Below, one piece after another: positions 12,001 through 20,075 of a stretch of 64,000 bases of DNA. Each line of letters starts with the position of its first letter. Within the stretch, counting starts at the first letter, position 1. A program made the position numbers and the translations under genes. The stretch is taken from the NCBI GenBank assembly GCA_024516035.1, contig CM044957.1, positions 16,874,564 through 16,938,563 of the forward strand, in the 5' to 3' direction. The notes under the pieces were generated by a model that was not told where the DNA came from, made no database searches, and saw nothing but the letters and a program-made list of their open reading frames with translations. This stretch comes from Bactericera cockerelli. Taxonomy: Eukaryota; Arthropoda; Insecta; Hemiptera; Triozidae.

Positions 12001-15000
12001 CCTAAGAATCTCAAATTCCACAGTGAACCAGAGTAAACTCTTTTTCCTTTATAACTAAAGTAAAGCGACCTAGAGAAAATTTACAATTTGAGTGATTGAC
12101 CAATCAAATTAACACTTGGTGGGGTTCTATGTGGTCCAACCCACACTGGGTAAAGTTAATGAGAGTAGATGGTTTGTGAGTTTCCAGCGAACATAGGGTA
12201 AAAACCCCGGGTCAAATAACATAATATGATGATAAAGATGGGCCATGTGATAATAGGCTGGTGAAATTCCAGCAAACCAAGCGTTTAACTCTAATTGTTT
12301 TTTTTTTTTTATCAGAGAGAATGTATACTCGTACATAATTGTATACCTTCAAGAGTACTTCACGTTAGGATGGTGGATAGTGGGGCTACCTCCAATTCTT
12401 TCACTTCAAATACAGCTATGGTGTTCAAGAATGTTTCGATAGGGATGGATGAGTATACTTGTAGACTTCAACACTCAAGAGTACTTCATGTTAGGATGGT
12501 TGGGCTAACTCATGTTCAGTGGTAGCCCCACTTGAAGAGCAATGGTGTTCAAGAGTATTAAATGTTCAGATAAAGACACAATGTTGTTTTTTTACCCCAA
12601 TTACCTGTTCCACACCCCAGGCCTCACAGATCCTGCATGCGTCCTCCGACGTGGTCACACTGGTGGTGATGAAAGACACCGGGGGAGACCGCGGGGAATC
12701 GGTCAGTAGTTCACGCTGTGACCGCCAGAGGGAGATGGATCTCATTTCGCCCGCATCTACAGGTGAGTGTGTAAACAGTAGTGCAGACAAGTGCACCAAG
12801 TGTAACCGTTAACCGACAGAGCAAATGAATTCACAGTTACTTTAAATACCTAAAGCGCTTTCATGCAAGGGAACATGTTTTGGCGCAACCGTGGAGTCTC
12901 TTTTTGTATGTAAAGTTATGAGGACATGGTTGCAAGGTGTCGGCAGTCTCATCTGAGTATTTTAAGATAGCGCGAGAAAGTCGCAGTATAAAAATCCTTC
13001 TGTTTATAGTTGGCTCAGTTCAAGCCTAATAGCAGTGAAACCATCCGTATGACAAGCGACGAGTTGTTTACAACTGATACAGCTCGAACTGATCTACTGC
13101 AGGAGATATCTCAAAGTATTTATAAATCCCATTATAGTCAGGTTTATGTCGTAGCACCCCTAAAACATTTTCCCACCGGCCGCGACTGAAAATAACCAAA
13201 CATAATTTATTATATGAGTGAGTGAAACGTTTCGGATTGCAGAGGTGGACGAGACGTGTTCCACAGTGAGCAGCAACATGAACATGTCCCAGATGAGCAT
13301 CCTGCCTCCCCCCTGCCCTCTGCAGACGGACTACCAGTCCAGGAACTACACGCTACCTAACCACAGGAGACGGTCCTCCCTCAGCGAGAATATTCCTGAG
13401 TAAGTTCTGGGCATTTGCATTTCGAAAGTAAACTTCTGATACATGATGTTGGAATAGTATGGAAAAGAAACGCAAATGCGTGTCACACTCACAATATTAC
13501 ATGTATAAACAGTTAGAATCTATCTATCTATCTTTTATTAGATTATAGTGGTGCATGTCAACATCTATGGTCATACACACAAACAGTTAGAATATATTGT
13601 ATGTTTAAAATGTCCATCGAACAGCAGCATTTTGTTTGGAAGTTCACCGCACCAACAAAGAAATTCCCATGATAGTTCTAAAAGCTCAACGTTAGCAAAA
13701 TCTACTATCGCGTAAAGTACCACACAGTTCCTGCCTGTGCACATACAATAATGTTGGGTCTTTTATTGGAACCATCCAGTATTATGGGTCTTTTATTGTA
13801 ACCATCCAGTATCATGATACATATCTACGAAGTGATGTAATAGCCAAGTTGAAACACTTGCTAGCTAGACTTTTCCCCAGGTTTCCAAATCAGTATAATT
13901 GGTGACATTCTTTTCCTGCTTTGAGCCAGGAGTCAGCACAGGCACTTATCCGGGTTCTTGTACATTGTTTCAGCGTCTACTTCTACGATGACTCGCGTCT
14001 GATGGTCACCACGACCCCCATCTTCCACAACTCCATGTGCATGGACCAGCCCGGGTTCTCCTTCAACACATTCCTCAGTGACAACTCGTACAAACTCACC
14101 AAACAGGGATCCAATAGTCCTTCGGATCTGTCGGGAGTGTTTCAAGTGAGTGTCCACTTTATTTTTGCTTTCTTTTGTTTTTTAACGACTCTCTTACATT
14201 CTTGGTCAATCCATACGATGTTTTTACACTGCAATCCCTGAAAACTCACAATTTATTCAGCTACCCACATTAACCTCACCCAGCCTGGAATAGCCAACAT
14301 CATGAGGATTCGAATTTGAGTGGTTACCCATCGTGTCTTAACATCTTACATATCTAAATGCCGGGTCCACACTAAGCGAACATTGTTAGCTAACAATGTC
14401 CCAGTGTGGACCCGGCATTAGAAAATGTTTTTACGACTTGTTTGAAATAACATTGTTAGCGAACATTGTTAGCTAACAATGTTCGCTTAGTATGGACCCG
14501 GCATAACGGAAACTGATGTCTTGAACGTACCTTCGACGATGGATTTTCTATGCTTAGTTTTGGTGTAACGTCTCTTTTACATCGTTGTTGGTCATGCAAG
14601 ACGGAGTTCTGGCTTCAATTCATATTTCGTGTGACATATTTCGAAGTTTTCAGTGAGTCTACTTGCATATGAATGTAATAGAGGACTTTCAATGCAGGCT
14701 CTACTACTTAAGTATCAACAAAAATATTTCAAGCTAAGATAGAGAAGCTAAAAAGAAAAATATTAGGAAGTCTGTCCATCCTAAGAAAACTAATATTATG
14801 TCGTATAAAACTATTTCAATTTCCAGGTCACCTTATTCAAGGATCTCATTTACGAGGACTTTGGGTTCAGTGTGTCGGATGGACTGTACGAGAGGGGCGT
14901 TTTCATCAACAGGATTAGACCAGGGGGCCCTGCAGACATGGCCAAGCCCAGACTGAAACCTTATGATAGAATAACACAGGTGTGAATACCTTACTCTATA

Positions 15001-17204
15001 AGATGTGCCTATCTGACATCTATCGAGTAGAAACTCCTAACAGAAGGATAGATAGTCAATTTAGTTATAAACAGAAATAGAAAATTGTGTCGTAACAGAA
15101 AAAACATCTTTTGGTTGACAACAGCAATGCCATAATGACAGGTTATAAGAGCAATAGCAAGGTCAAGCTCATAATTTTCAAGGTCACAGTTGAGGGTTCA
15201 GTTGCTGCTTAGTGCAAATAATTGAAAGGTATTTATTTTTCTTCGGATTTACTGATTTTCTTTTGTGTTTCTTGGTTTGTTTGTTTTTTTTCTCTCCGGG
15301 ATGAAACAGAATTGATCTTTCTGGCACCTAAGTAAGGCAATACCTCAATATAAGTTCCCTTCCAGAGGGACGACACACCAAACCCTGCCGGCAAGTCCCG
15401 CATATTCTGTAGCAGCGCTGCTGAAGTGAATCTAAAAAGATTTTACTGCTCATATAAAAAGTATACATATCTATGGTAATTGTTCCAAAATAAGAAGTAC
15501 AGGAACCGCCCCTTTCTCGCTTCAGGTGAATGACACAAGGACTGATGAGTTTGACTGCTGCCTGACTGTGCCGCTCATTGCATCAGCCGGGGACTCCCTC
15601 ACCCTCACTGTCATGCGGCAGCTGCCTAGGTCTCCCTCCGTCGCCACGTCCAAGGTAAAGGCCCGATACTTAATGGGCCATATCTTACTTACTTCATTCA
15701 TAAAAAAATAAGGGGAAGTAGAGGGAGAGTGAAAGTGAAACAATAAGAAACTGTCGAAGGAGCCCGCATAGACTTCAGCTTGCTCCTTATTTTTCTAATT
15801 GATCCTACTCCGCTTTCCCTGGGGGAAATTTTGTTGGCTCTGGTGAACCCGGGACCTTCCGCATAGCAAGCGAGTATCTTACTACAGAACTTATTACATC
15901 GTATTTTTTACGTATTTTGTCCGTTTTATTCTTTCACATATAAAGAATCCATATGAAGGTAGGTCTACAGTTCATAGAAGTAACTATTTAAAAAACGCTT
16001 GCATACGAGTCTGCAACCATTGGGACATTTTCATGTCGGTTTTCCCCACCTTCCAGGCGGGGAAAACTTTTTTTCGAAAAAATTGTTATACAAAGGAAAT
16101 AATAATATTTCGTTACATAATTTCGTTACATAATTTCGTCACATAATTTCGTTACATAATTTCGTTACATAATTTCGTCACATAATTTCGTTACATAATT
16201 TTGGTTATGTGCCAGAGCAAAGACATGAAAATGTCAATTTAATATTTCGTTACATAATTTCGTCACATAATTTCGTTACATAATTTCGTTACATAATTTC
16301 GTTACTTAATTTCGTTACATAATTTTGGTTATGTGCCAGAGCAAAGACATGAAAAGTGTCAAAAAGAAAATCCTTTCCTTTCGAAATTCGAATTAATTGC
16401 CTCAGTTGGTATTCATCATCATCATAGTGGCGTCATCGTGAACGATGCGATGGTAGCCAGACAGTGGAGGAATGACCCAGCACTTCTACCAATGTCTTTA
16501 CAAGGAGGCTAATAATTGACAAGGGCCCCCAGAACCAAGCCAATGCTGGTCTACTCCCTGTTTATAGTACCCCAGCCAGACTTAGCAAAAAGCTTTTTCT
16601 TCTTCGGAAGTAAATGGTACATGGATATTTCATAAAGCTGACCATTTCTTTACATTAATAGCTCCTCTAACTTAAACATGGAGCAGTCTAGGTGGAGGAC
16701 TATTAACAAGAAGTAGACCAGCAAAATCCCAATTAGCCTTCTTTGCTTTAAGGAAGGGTACCCGCATGTAGACACCTATGAAAAACTGAATATCACTCTG
16801 AACGATGGCTTGAATTAGAAGTTGTTGGGAAATGAGAGGCTGGCAAAAAAATATGAAACCAAGGATTTGTCTAACTCACAAGGAAAATATTCTCCAGACC
16901 AGCTTTAATTAACATCATGGTAGTACAGCCGGAATAATTGTGTGTTTTTTTTGTGATAATTTACAGAGACCCGGATAAACTTATCTGTAATCTACATCTC
17001 AGAGGAGAAATAGATTCCGCTCAGTTAGTTTGCTGAGGATAGTGGGTTACTGGATTCCTTAAACATTTTTTTTATATTTATGTATCAATTGTATCATTCT
17101 GTACAACATGATGATAATTTTGATTTATTCTCCCCTTTCAGGCTACAACTTGTGAAATTTCAAATCATGAAAACAGCAGAAAGACCAGCACCTTGAATAG
17201 ATGA
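2850..17204 (+). CDS. Grip: GRIP-family multi-PDZ scaffold protein (14 coding exons, 814 aa)
   Basis: Glutamate-receptor-interacting-protein homologue, a cytoplasmic scaffold whose PDZ domains bind C-terminal tails of receptors and other membrane proteins; in flies Grip acts in embryonic muscle guidance (family knowledge). Fourteen exons join with GT-AG sites and all phases agree: 2850-3012, 6267-6500, 8158-8332, 9072-9359, 9739-9896, 10127-10367, 10888-11117, 11706-11845, 12621-12762, 13243-13399, 13974-14145, 14827-14979, 15526-15654, 17142-17204. PDZ domains lie at about residues 147-236, 250-338, 380-468, 477-561 and 701-785, with binding loops SLGITL, DLGLTL, GFGISL, NLGITI and DFGFSV. 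From memory these align best with GRIP PDZ2, 3, 4, 5 and 7; [15 protein letters not shown] and [11 protein letters not shown] are telling matches. PDZ1 and PDZ6 are not visible. The start is the first ATG after an in-frame TAG. The two terminal exons are the least certain. Confidence 0.92.
3037..3302 (+). mobile_element. SINE-like retroelement with (AAC)n tail and target-site duplication
   Basis: Flanked by ATCTATCCTA at 3027-3036 and 3303-3312, an exact 10-bp target-site duplication. It ends in CTGGCTACAACAACAAC. A near-complete reverse copy lies at 63373-63642 and a truncated copy at 59387-59526, each with its own duplication. Shared landmarks are GCGATCAACCAT/ATGTGGTTCAGGACGAGCC and a short hairpin (CAACTTTGAAATAAAGTTG). 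I see no clear tRNA or 5S head. Confidence 0.75.
3385..3595 (-). mobile_element. 5S-rRNA-derived SINE, diverged copy
   Basis: Same family as the copy at 6896-7170: on the minus strand it starts at 3595 with GCCAACGTCGATGGCGCG and TGAATGCACC, then the shared body (CCAGGCTGGGAGAGGTTAAT, CGCGAATGGAGGGTAACACC). The 3' end is degraded and no clean target-site duplication was seen. Confidence 0.7.
4180..4406 (+). mobile_element. Short non-autonomous Helitron
   Basis: Begins TC after an A (A|TCTTAATATATAAATG) and ends CTAG before a T, as Helitrons do when inserted between A and T. A GC-rich hairpin, GCCCGC-AAA-GCGGGC (4380-4394), sits 8 bases before the CTAG end. No target-site duplication, as expected. 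It is 227 bp with no helicase coding. Confidence 0.75.
5370..5710 (+). mobile_element. 5'-truncated non-LTR retrotransposon (LINE) 3' end
   Basis: The frame ending at 5498 reads [34 protein letters not shown] and stop, which resembles the extreme C-terminus of insect non-LTR endonuclease/reverse-transcriptase proteins (R.TNY.F.SP..RMMR..N). A T-rich 3' UTR follows, then a TTACAA hexamer microsatellite at about 5652-5709 as tail. The 5' truncation and simple-repeat tail fit target-primed insertion. Confidence 0.7.
5953..6113. mobile_element. MITE-like inverted-repeat element
   Basis: The left end CACTTAGACGACCGG and right end CCGGTCGTCTATGTG are inverted copies. Inside, GACCGGGTGTACC..CGTTGGTACACGC occurs twice in tandem, each copy itself dyad-like (GTACC..GGTAC). 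The right flank is TTAA; the left flank is not, so a piggyBac origin is only a guess. Confidence 0.6.
6267..6500 (+). CDS. Grip: Grip coding exon 2 (linker with [10 protein letters not shown] repeats)
   Basis: Acceptor TTTCTCCTACAG and donor GTAGGT bracket a frame of about 78 residues with no PDZ fold. It contains three imperfect tandem repeats, [20 protein letters not shown] and [11 protein letters not shown], spaced 33 and 36 bases apart. The GC-rich codons stand out against the AT-rich introns. Confidence 0.78.
6632..6724. repeat. Imperfect palindrome (MITE-like hairpin)
   Basis: TATAGGCGGGCCAACC at the left pairs with GGTTGGCCCACCTATA at the right, and the inner arms (TTAGCAGGACGAAATGAA and TTCATTTCCTTCTGCTAA) continue the pairing almost to the centre. 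Confidence 0.65.
6896..7170 (-). mobile_element. 5S-rRNA-derived SINE (SINE3 type) with 14-bp target-site duplication
   Basis: On the minus strand the head begins GCCAACG at 7168 and keeps the 5S landmarks in order: TGAATACACCGGTTC, ACCGAAGTTAA, GGTTAAGACTTGGATGGGTG. The body (CACTCAGGCTGGGTGAGGTC, CCTGCGAATGGAGGGTAAAA) ends in GCGACGTTAAACCCCAC and a poly-A tail. TAGTAGTGAGGTTA flanks both ends (6882-6895 and 7171-7184), an exact duplication. Internal pol III promoter elements would come from the 5S head. Fragments of the same family are scattered through the window. Confidence 0.88.
7890..8090 (+). mobile_element. LINE 3' end fragment
   Basis: GGCAGAGAATGCC and GCCTAAGGCATTAACTTCGCC followed by a T-rich tract and AATAAAG with an (AAAT)-like tail is the plus-orientation counterpart of the tails at 20435-20605, 25050-25222 and 49125-49262. 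Only the 3' untranslated end is present. Confidence 0.55.
8158..8332 (+). CDS. Grip: Grip coding exon 3 (first half of the GRIP-PDZ2-like domain)
   Basis: Acceptor ATCCCCCAG, donor GTGAGT. The frame reads into a PDZ start with the carboxylate-binding loop [10 protein letters not shown] and ends at GPVDR, where a phase-2 intron interrupts the domain. Confidence 0.9.
8383..8540 (+). repeat. Dispersed repeat, inverted copy of the one at 16405-16570
   Basis: ATGGAGTAGACCAGCATTG through GATGGTAGCC (in reverse) matches 16405-16570 on the opposite strand over about 150 bp, including CACTTGTCAATTATTAGCC and ATTCCTCCACTGTCTGGCTA. It creates an apparent reading frame beyond the exon 3 donor. Class unknown. 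Confidence 0.7.
9072..9359 (+). CDS. Grip: Grip coding exon 4 (end of PDZ2-like, start of PDZ3-like)
   Basis: Completes the first PDZ ([29 protein letters not shown]) and starts the next with [10 protein letters not shown] and DLGLTL. It ends at AER with a phase-2 donor GTGAGA. The direct PDZ-to-PDZ junction is typical of the GRIP PDZ2-PDZ3 tandem. Confidence 0.92.
9530..9600 (+). mobile_element. 3' fragment of the tRNA-derived SINE family at 27945
   Basis: GGGGTCCACACATATCTCATG and GGAATAATGAGTAGTTGCT match the body of the SINE at 27945-28239. The tRNA-like head is missing. Confidence 0.6.
9739..9896 (+). CDS. Grip: Grip coding exon 5 (second half of the PDZ3-like domain)
   Basis: Starts [16 protein letters not shown] after the acceptor AATTTCAG and ends at the strand [10 protein letters not shown] with donor GTAAGA, phase 1. 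CGAL..GD.IL.I is a near match to the GRIP PDZ3 second half. Confidence 0.92.
10127..10367 (+). CDS. Grip: Grip coding exon 6 (linker and first half of the PDZ4-like domain)
   Basis: About 40 residues of linker ([16 protein letters not shown]) precede [18 protein letters not shown], the binding loop of the third PDZ. The exon ends at GSPADK with donor GTGAGT, phase 2, the same position as the introns in the two preceding PDZ domains. Confidence 0.92.
10499..10664. mobile_element. MITE with about 50-bp terminal inverted repeats
   Basis: CCTGGCCCTCGTTCTAG...CATCCCCAAATCTCC at the left pairs with GGAGATTTGGGGATTATG...GAGGTCCTGG at the right, with 62 bp between the arms. It lies wholly within Grip intron 6. 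Confidence 0.72.
10888..11117 (+). CDS. Grip: Grip coding exon 7 (end of PDZ4-like, start of PDZ5-like)
   Basis: Acceptor TTTATTAG, then [17 protein letters not shown] and [16 protein letters not shown], closely matching the PDZ4-PDZ5 junction of GRIP. The fourth PDZ begins with [19 protein letters not shown]. Donor GTAAGA, phase 1. Confidence 0.92.
11706..11845 (+). CDS. Grip: Grip coding exon 8 (core of the PDZ5-like domain)
   Basis: Acceptor TGTTTCAG, donor GTAAAA. Encodes [18 protein letters not shown] then [14 protein letters not shown]; the run GSVAHR.GTL..GD matches GRIP PDZ5. It ends in phase 0 inside helix B. Confidence 0.92.
12129..12205 (+). mobile_element. Fragment of the 5S-derived SINE body
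   Basis: CACTGGGTAAAGTTAATGAG, TGGTTTGTGAGTTTCCAGCG and GGGTAAAAACCCC match the body of the family copy at 6896-7170. The head is absent. Confidence 0.5.
12621..12762 (+). CDS. Grip: Grip coding exon 9 (end of the PDZ5-like domain and linker)
   Basis: Starts [16 protein letters not shown], the last helix and strand of the fourth PDZ, then runs into a polar linker where GRIP would normally begin PDZ6. Donor GTGAGT, phase 1. Confidence 0.9.
13243..13399 (+). CDS. Grip: Grip coding exon 10 (disordered linker)
   Basis: A Met/Ser/Pro-rich linker ([17 protein letters not shown]) ending in [19 protein letters not shown] looks like a basophilic-kinase site. No fold seen. Acceptor GGATTGCAG, donor GTAAGT, phase 2. 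Confidence 0.85.
13752..13815 (+). repeat. Two-copy direct repeat
   Basis: TGGGTCTTTTATTG-AACCATCCAGTAT occurs twice with a period of about 31 bp inside Grip intron 10. Confidence 0.6.
13974..14145 (+). CDS. Grip: Grip coding exon 11 (linker before the last PDZ)
   Basis: Acceptor TTGTTTCAG, donor GTGAGT. Encodes a linker rich in Asp, Ser, Thr and Phe ([20 protein letters not shown]) and ends SGVFQ in phase 0, directly before the PDZ7-like exon. Confidence 0.88.
14245..14345 (-). mobile_element. 5S-derived SINE fragment
   Basis: TAACCTCACCCAGCCTGGAAT, then GGTTACCCATCGTGTCTTAAC match the reverse complement of the SINE body and of the end of its 5S head. Confidence 0.5.
14358..14504. mobile_element. 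Palindromic MITE with 41-bp arms
   Basis: The arm 14358-14398 (ATGCCGGGTCCACACTAAGC...) and the arm 14464-14504 are near-perfect reverse complements. Each arm carries an internal palindrome, CATTGTTAGCTAACAATG. A third partial copy of the terminus (GTGTGGACCCGGCAT) sits at 14404-14418. It lies in Grip intron 11. Confidence 0.8.
14827..14979 (+). CDS. Grip: Grip coding exon 12 (first half of the PDZ7-like domain)
   Basis: Encodes [20 protein letters not shown], then [14 protein letters not shown] and LKPYDRITQ. This is a strong match to GRIP PDZ7 (EDFGFSV.DGL..GV and LKPYDR). Phase 0 at both ends, donor GTGTGA. Confidence 0.93.
15526..15654 (+). CDS. Grip: Grip coding exon 13 (second half of the PDZ7-like domain)
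   Basis: Encodes [19 protein letters not shown] and [27 protein letters not shown] is the most diagnostic GRIP PDZ7 stretch. Acceptor CGCTTCAG, donor GTAAAG, phase 0. Confidence 0.93.
16111..16325 (+). repeat. Two arrays of a 13-bp repeat (CGTTACATAATTT)
   Basis: About seven units of CGTTACATAATTT, with CGTCACATAATTT variants, at 16111-16203 are followed by TGGTTATGTGCCAGAGCAAA. A second array at 16248-16325 ends in the same unique sequence, so the array plus its flank was itself duplicated. Confidence 0.85.
16405..16570 (-). repeat. Dispersed repeat, inverted copy of 8383-8540
   Basis: GATGGTAGCCAGACAGTGG through TGGTCTACTCC is the reverse complement of 8383-8540, so two copies of the family flank much of Grip in opposite orientation. 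Confidence 0.7.
17142..17204 (+). CDS. Grip: Grip terminal coding exon 14
   Basis: Strong acceptor TTCTCCCCTTTCAG, in phase with exon 13, gives a 20-residue tail ([20 protein letters not shown]) and TGA. No domain supports it. If exon 13 were instead read through its donor, the frame would run a further 18 codons to a TAA at 15709, so this end is less certain. Confidence 0.62.
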   Translation, partial: ATTCEISNHENSRKTSTLNR

Positions 17205-17464
17205 TGAACAAAGTTCGGCCATGCGTCATTAGGTTCTATTATTGTACTGCCATTAGCTGCTGTGTCGGAATGAACCTGACACAGCCATGCCTTACTTGTG
17301 CCTCGGCTTCTGCTTACCTTCTTGGTGATCTAGCGATGTACAATTATTGTACATTATGTACAGTTTCCTCTCTTTGTGTATAATACATACATAGATTGTC
17401 GTCTAAACCTAGTGAATTCCACCACCAACAGCTTTTAGTGGAAAAAATATGGGTTATTTGTGAT

Positions 17465-17757
17465 ATTAAACCACAATATTAGTGGGTAGCGCAGACTTGT
17501 ACCACTTCTTCGTTTCTTTCATATTTTCGAGTATCATTTGCCTATAATCCCGAAACTGATCGCTGCTCACATTCAAGCAGCTACTCATATTTCCTCACCA
17601 GGCATGAGTGGACCACGGACAATACGGACATCCAAGTTAGAGCAAAAAAATATTGTCCTGCTGGAGATCAAACACGGGTTACTGTGCGTGCAAGCTTAGT
17701 GCGCTACACACTTGGCCATGGTGACTACTTTGTAGCGTAAATAACAGACACTTTGAG
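17465..17757 (-). mobile_element. tRNA-derived SINE copy (same family as 27945-28239)
   Basis: Read on the minus strand: CACCATGGCCAAGTGTGTAG, then the B-box region AACCCGTGTTTGATC, then the family body (CATGCCTGGTGAGGAAATAT, GTAGCTGCTTGAATG) ending in GCGCTACCCACTAATATTG. It is diverged from the intact copy. Confidence 0.65.
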
Positions 17758-18660
17758 TCACTTATGAGTCTTTTTCAAAGCATTTGAAATTATGTACTTA
17801 CTACTTCTTAAGAAAAAATCAATAATCTCTTGTGGAATGCGGGCTTCAGTGTCGGCTTTTGTGTTTTATGATTCCGCTTTCACATTCTTGAAAAGATGAT
17901 TGGATAGATGACATGACAGAAAATGAAAAAGATCCGTTTTTTTTTTCATTTTTAAATGACTCATTTGTATATTTTGAATTGGAATTTCAAAGAAAATGTT
18001 TGCTGTACATAAAATAATATAAATAAATTAAAATCACAAAAAATGTCATAACCCTTGTCCGTCCAGAATTAACGAAGGTGCCAAAGATATTGCCAGACGT
18101 GATTTGAGGCAGTAGATGTTATACCATAATTGATAAGACACTTCCCTGAGATTTCGTCCTCAAATCAAATAAAATTGTGATATAGTGTTAATAAAATTTA
18201 CAACTAATACTTTGAACACAGTAAAACAATCGATTAAATTCATTCTGTCTCTGGCACTTGATAAAAGCCTATTTGCAAATACATTTATTTCATACCCAAG
18301 GTGCAATATTAAGTCTAAACTAGATAATAAATATCTACTGAAAATTAAAAAAATCCATAATGAGCCTCCATTAAAAAGTCAACAAAAGTTCTATAAAACA
18401 GTTCATTGTTTTGTCAAACGCAAGAAATTTAAAAAACTATACTATAAAAGTCCGTACAAAAAGGTTCTACGTAGTAGATAAACAAAGCATGCACGCATTA
18501 TTATTTTAGCTCTGAACTTTGAGGTGCGGCACCTTTCAACTATTCAACAAGAACATTACGGTTGCCAAACTCGAAAACTCTATAAAAAAAAAAAATTAAT
18601 TGGAACAAAAAGGTACATTAAAGATTTAATTCATGTGACAATAAAGTTTCTTGGTTCATT

Positions 18661-18810
18661 CATAATATTATAGTTCAGTAGTTCGGTAAAATGATGATTA
18701 GCACAGATTTACCCTCACTTTTCTCAAACGATAAACATAATATTATAGTTCAGAAGTTCGGTAAAATGATGATTAGCACAGATTTATCCTCACTTTTCTC
18801 AAACGATAAA
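18661..18810 (+). repeat. 75-bp tandem duplication
   Basis: CATAATATTATAGTTCAG..TTCGGTAAAATGATG and the following bases to GATAAA occur twice, starting at 18661 and 18736, with three mismatches or so. Since 75 is a multiple of three, the duplication makes an apparent 66-codon frame that is not evidence of a gene. Confidence 0.8.
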
Positions 18811-19524
18811 CAACAAAAAACTTATCCGGATTTGACTCCGCCTGAGGACAGGACAAGAAACCTTAAAATAACATGTTCCTTAAATTGTTAGTTTGCAGTA
18901 AAAGTAGAAATTGAGAAAATTTGCAATCAATTGTGAACATTTAGAATAGTCTGAGGTTATTTCAATGTTTATCTTTCTTTGAGACAGTAGTAGTAACTAG
19001 AGATCAACCCAAATCTCCACGTTTAATATAATTATATATCTCAGGTCTGACACACTGAATGATTTAATAAAGGCTAAGGATCAAATTATAGAACGGTATT
19101 TCTATTTTATGGCTTAACCAATTAGGATTAACTGGATAAAAAAGTATTGAGAATTTATTAATGACTGGAATCCCTAGTAAGTTCAAGTAATCCAACCCGA
19201 ATTTAAACACTTTGTCTTTTCTTTAGTTCTATTTAGATTCATAATTCTCTTAAACCTAATACCGTTGTATAATTTGCCCCTGAAATACAAAACATAGTAA
19301 ACAAAAGTACAAACAAGAAATTAAGTCTAAAGAAAATCCTCTATCAATTATTATGAAGATAAGAAAAAATGTCTTACAGGACCTGCATGCAAATCCATGT
19401 ATTCATGCCGGCAATAACCTGTTTACTAGATCAGATCACTCTACTGTTAATAATACAGTCAAATCCGTATATAAGAGAACGATTTCCAGATCATTTACCT
19501 CTCTATAATGGAAAATAACGTCTT

Positions 19525-19673
19525 TTTTGTGTTAATCACTTTCGTAATGTCACTAATACTCAAACTCGCTTTACTAAATTTTCGCTGAACCTGGGACTCG
19601 AACCACCGACCTCCAGATTCCGAGTCCGCCACCTTATAGATCAGGCTACTGAGGTCGGCACTAATCAAGCCAC
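19525..19673 (-). mobile_element. tRNA-derived SINE with 19-bp target-site duplication
   Basis: Flanked on both sides by TAATGGAAAATAACGTCTT (19506-19524 and 19674-19692). The minus strand carries GACCTCAGTAGCCTGATC as an A-box-like head and GGTGGTTCGAGTCCC as a B box. A second copy of the family is at 50360-50506. Confidence 0.85.
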
Positions 19674-20075
19674 TAATGGAAAATAACGTCTTGATATGAA
19701 GAACCAGGATGGTTATAAGAGAAAAAAACTACTGGTCCCTTGAGTACTTGAGTTCTCTTATATCCAGTTAATAGTTAAAGTTTTCTATCAGTCCGAGTCA
19801 AATAATCGAGTGAAAACTCGAGTTCGGCAAATACTCGAGTCGACTTTACTCGAGTTGTGAAATCTAACTCGAGTCCCATCACTACTTGAGTTCTCTTATA
19901 TCCAGTTCCAATGAATGAAGCAGATCAGTATCAGTATATCAGTACCAGTATAAACAGAAAAGTGAGAAGTTGTACTATCAGATGAATGGAAATAATATTG
20001 ATAGAGGGTTCCCAGGAGGTATGAACAGGGCAATGTACAGGGTGGTGGTGGCTATGTACAGGGTGGTCCTCACCA

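Larger units (their letters stand above)
15655..17141 (+). other. Grip intron 13
   Basis: Holds two arrays of a 13-bp repeat (16111-16203 and 16248-16325) and a dispersed repeat (16405-16570). The rest of the 1.5 kb is AT-rich with no recognised feature. Confidence 0.7.
17205..20075. other. Convergent Grip-Tgi intergenic region with 3' UTRs
   Basis: Contains the Grip 3' end, possible AATAAA signals at 18022-18027 and 18168-18173 (plus strand) and at 19154-19159 (minus strand, for Tgi). It also holds two tRNA-derived SINEs (17465-17757, 19525-19673), a two-copy 75-bp duplication (18661-18810) and a cluster of ACTCGAGT words (19798-19880). A K-rich 98-codon frame at 18185-18481 looks like chance in AT-rich sequence. 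Confidence 0.55.

Noticed and set aside
18185..18481. 98-codon plus-strand frame rich in Lys, Asn and Leu
   Set aside because: Composition is what AT-rich DNA gives; it lies in the Grip 3' region and has no recognisable domain or splice context.
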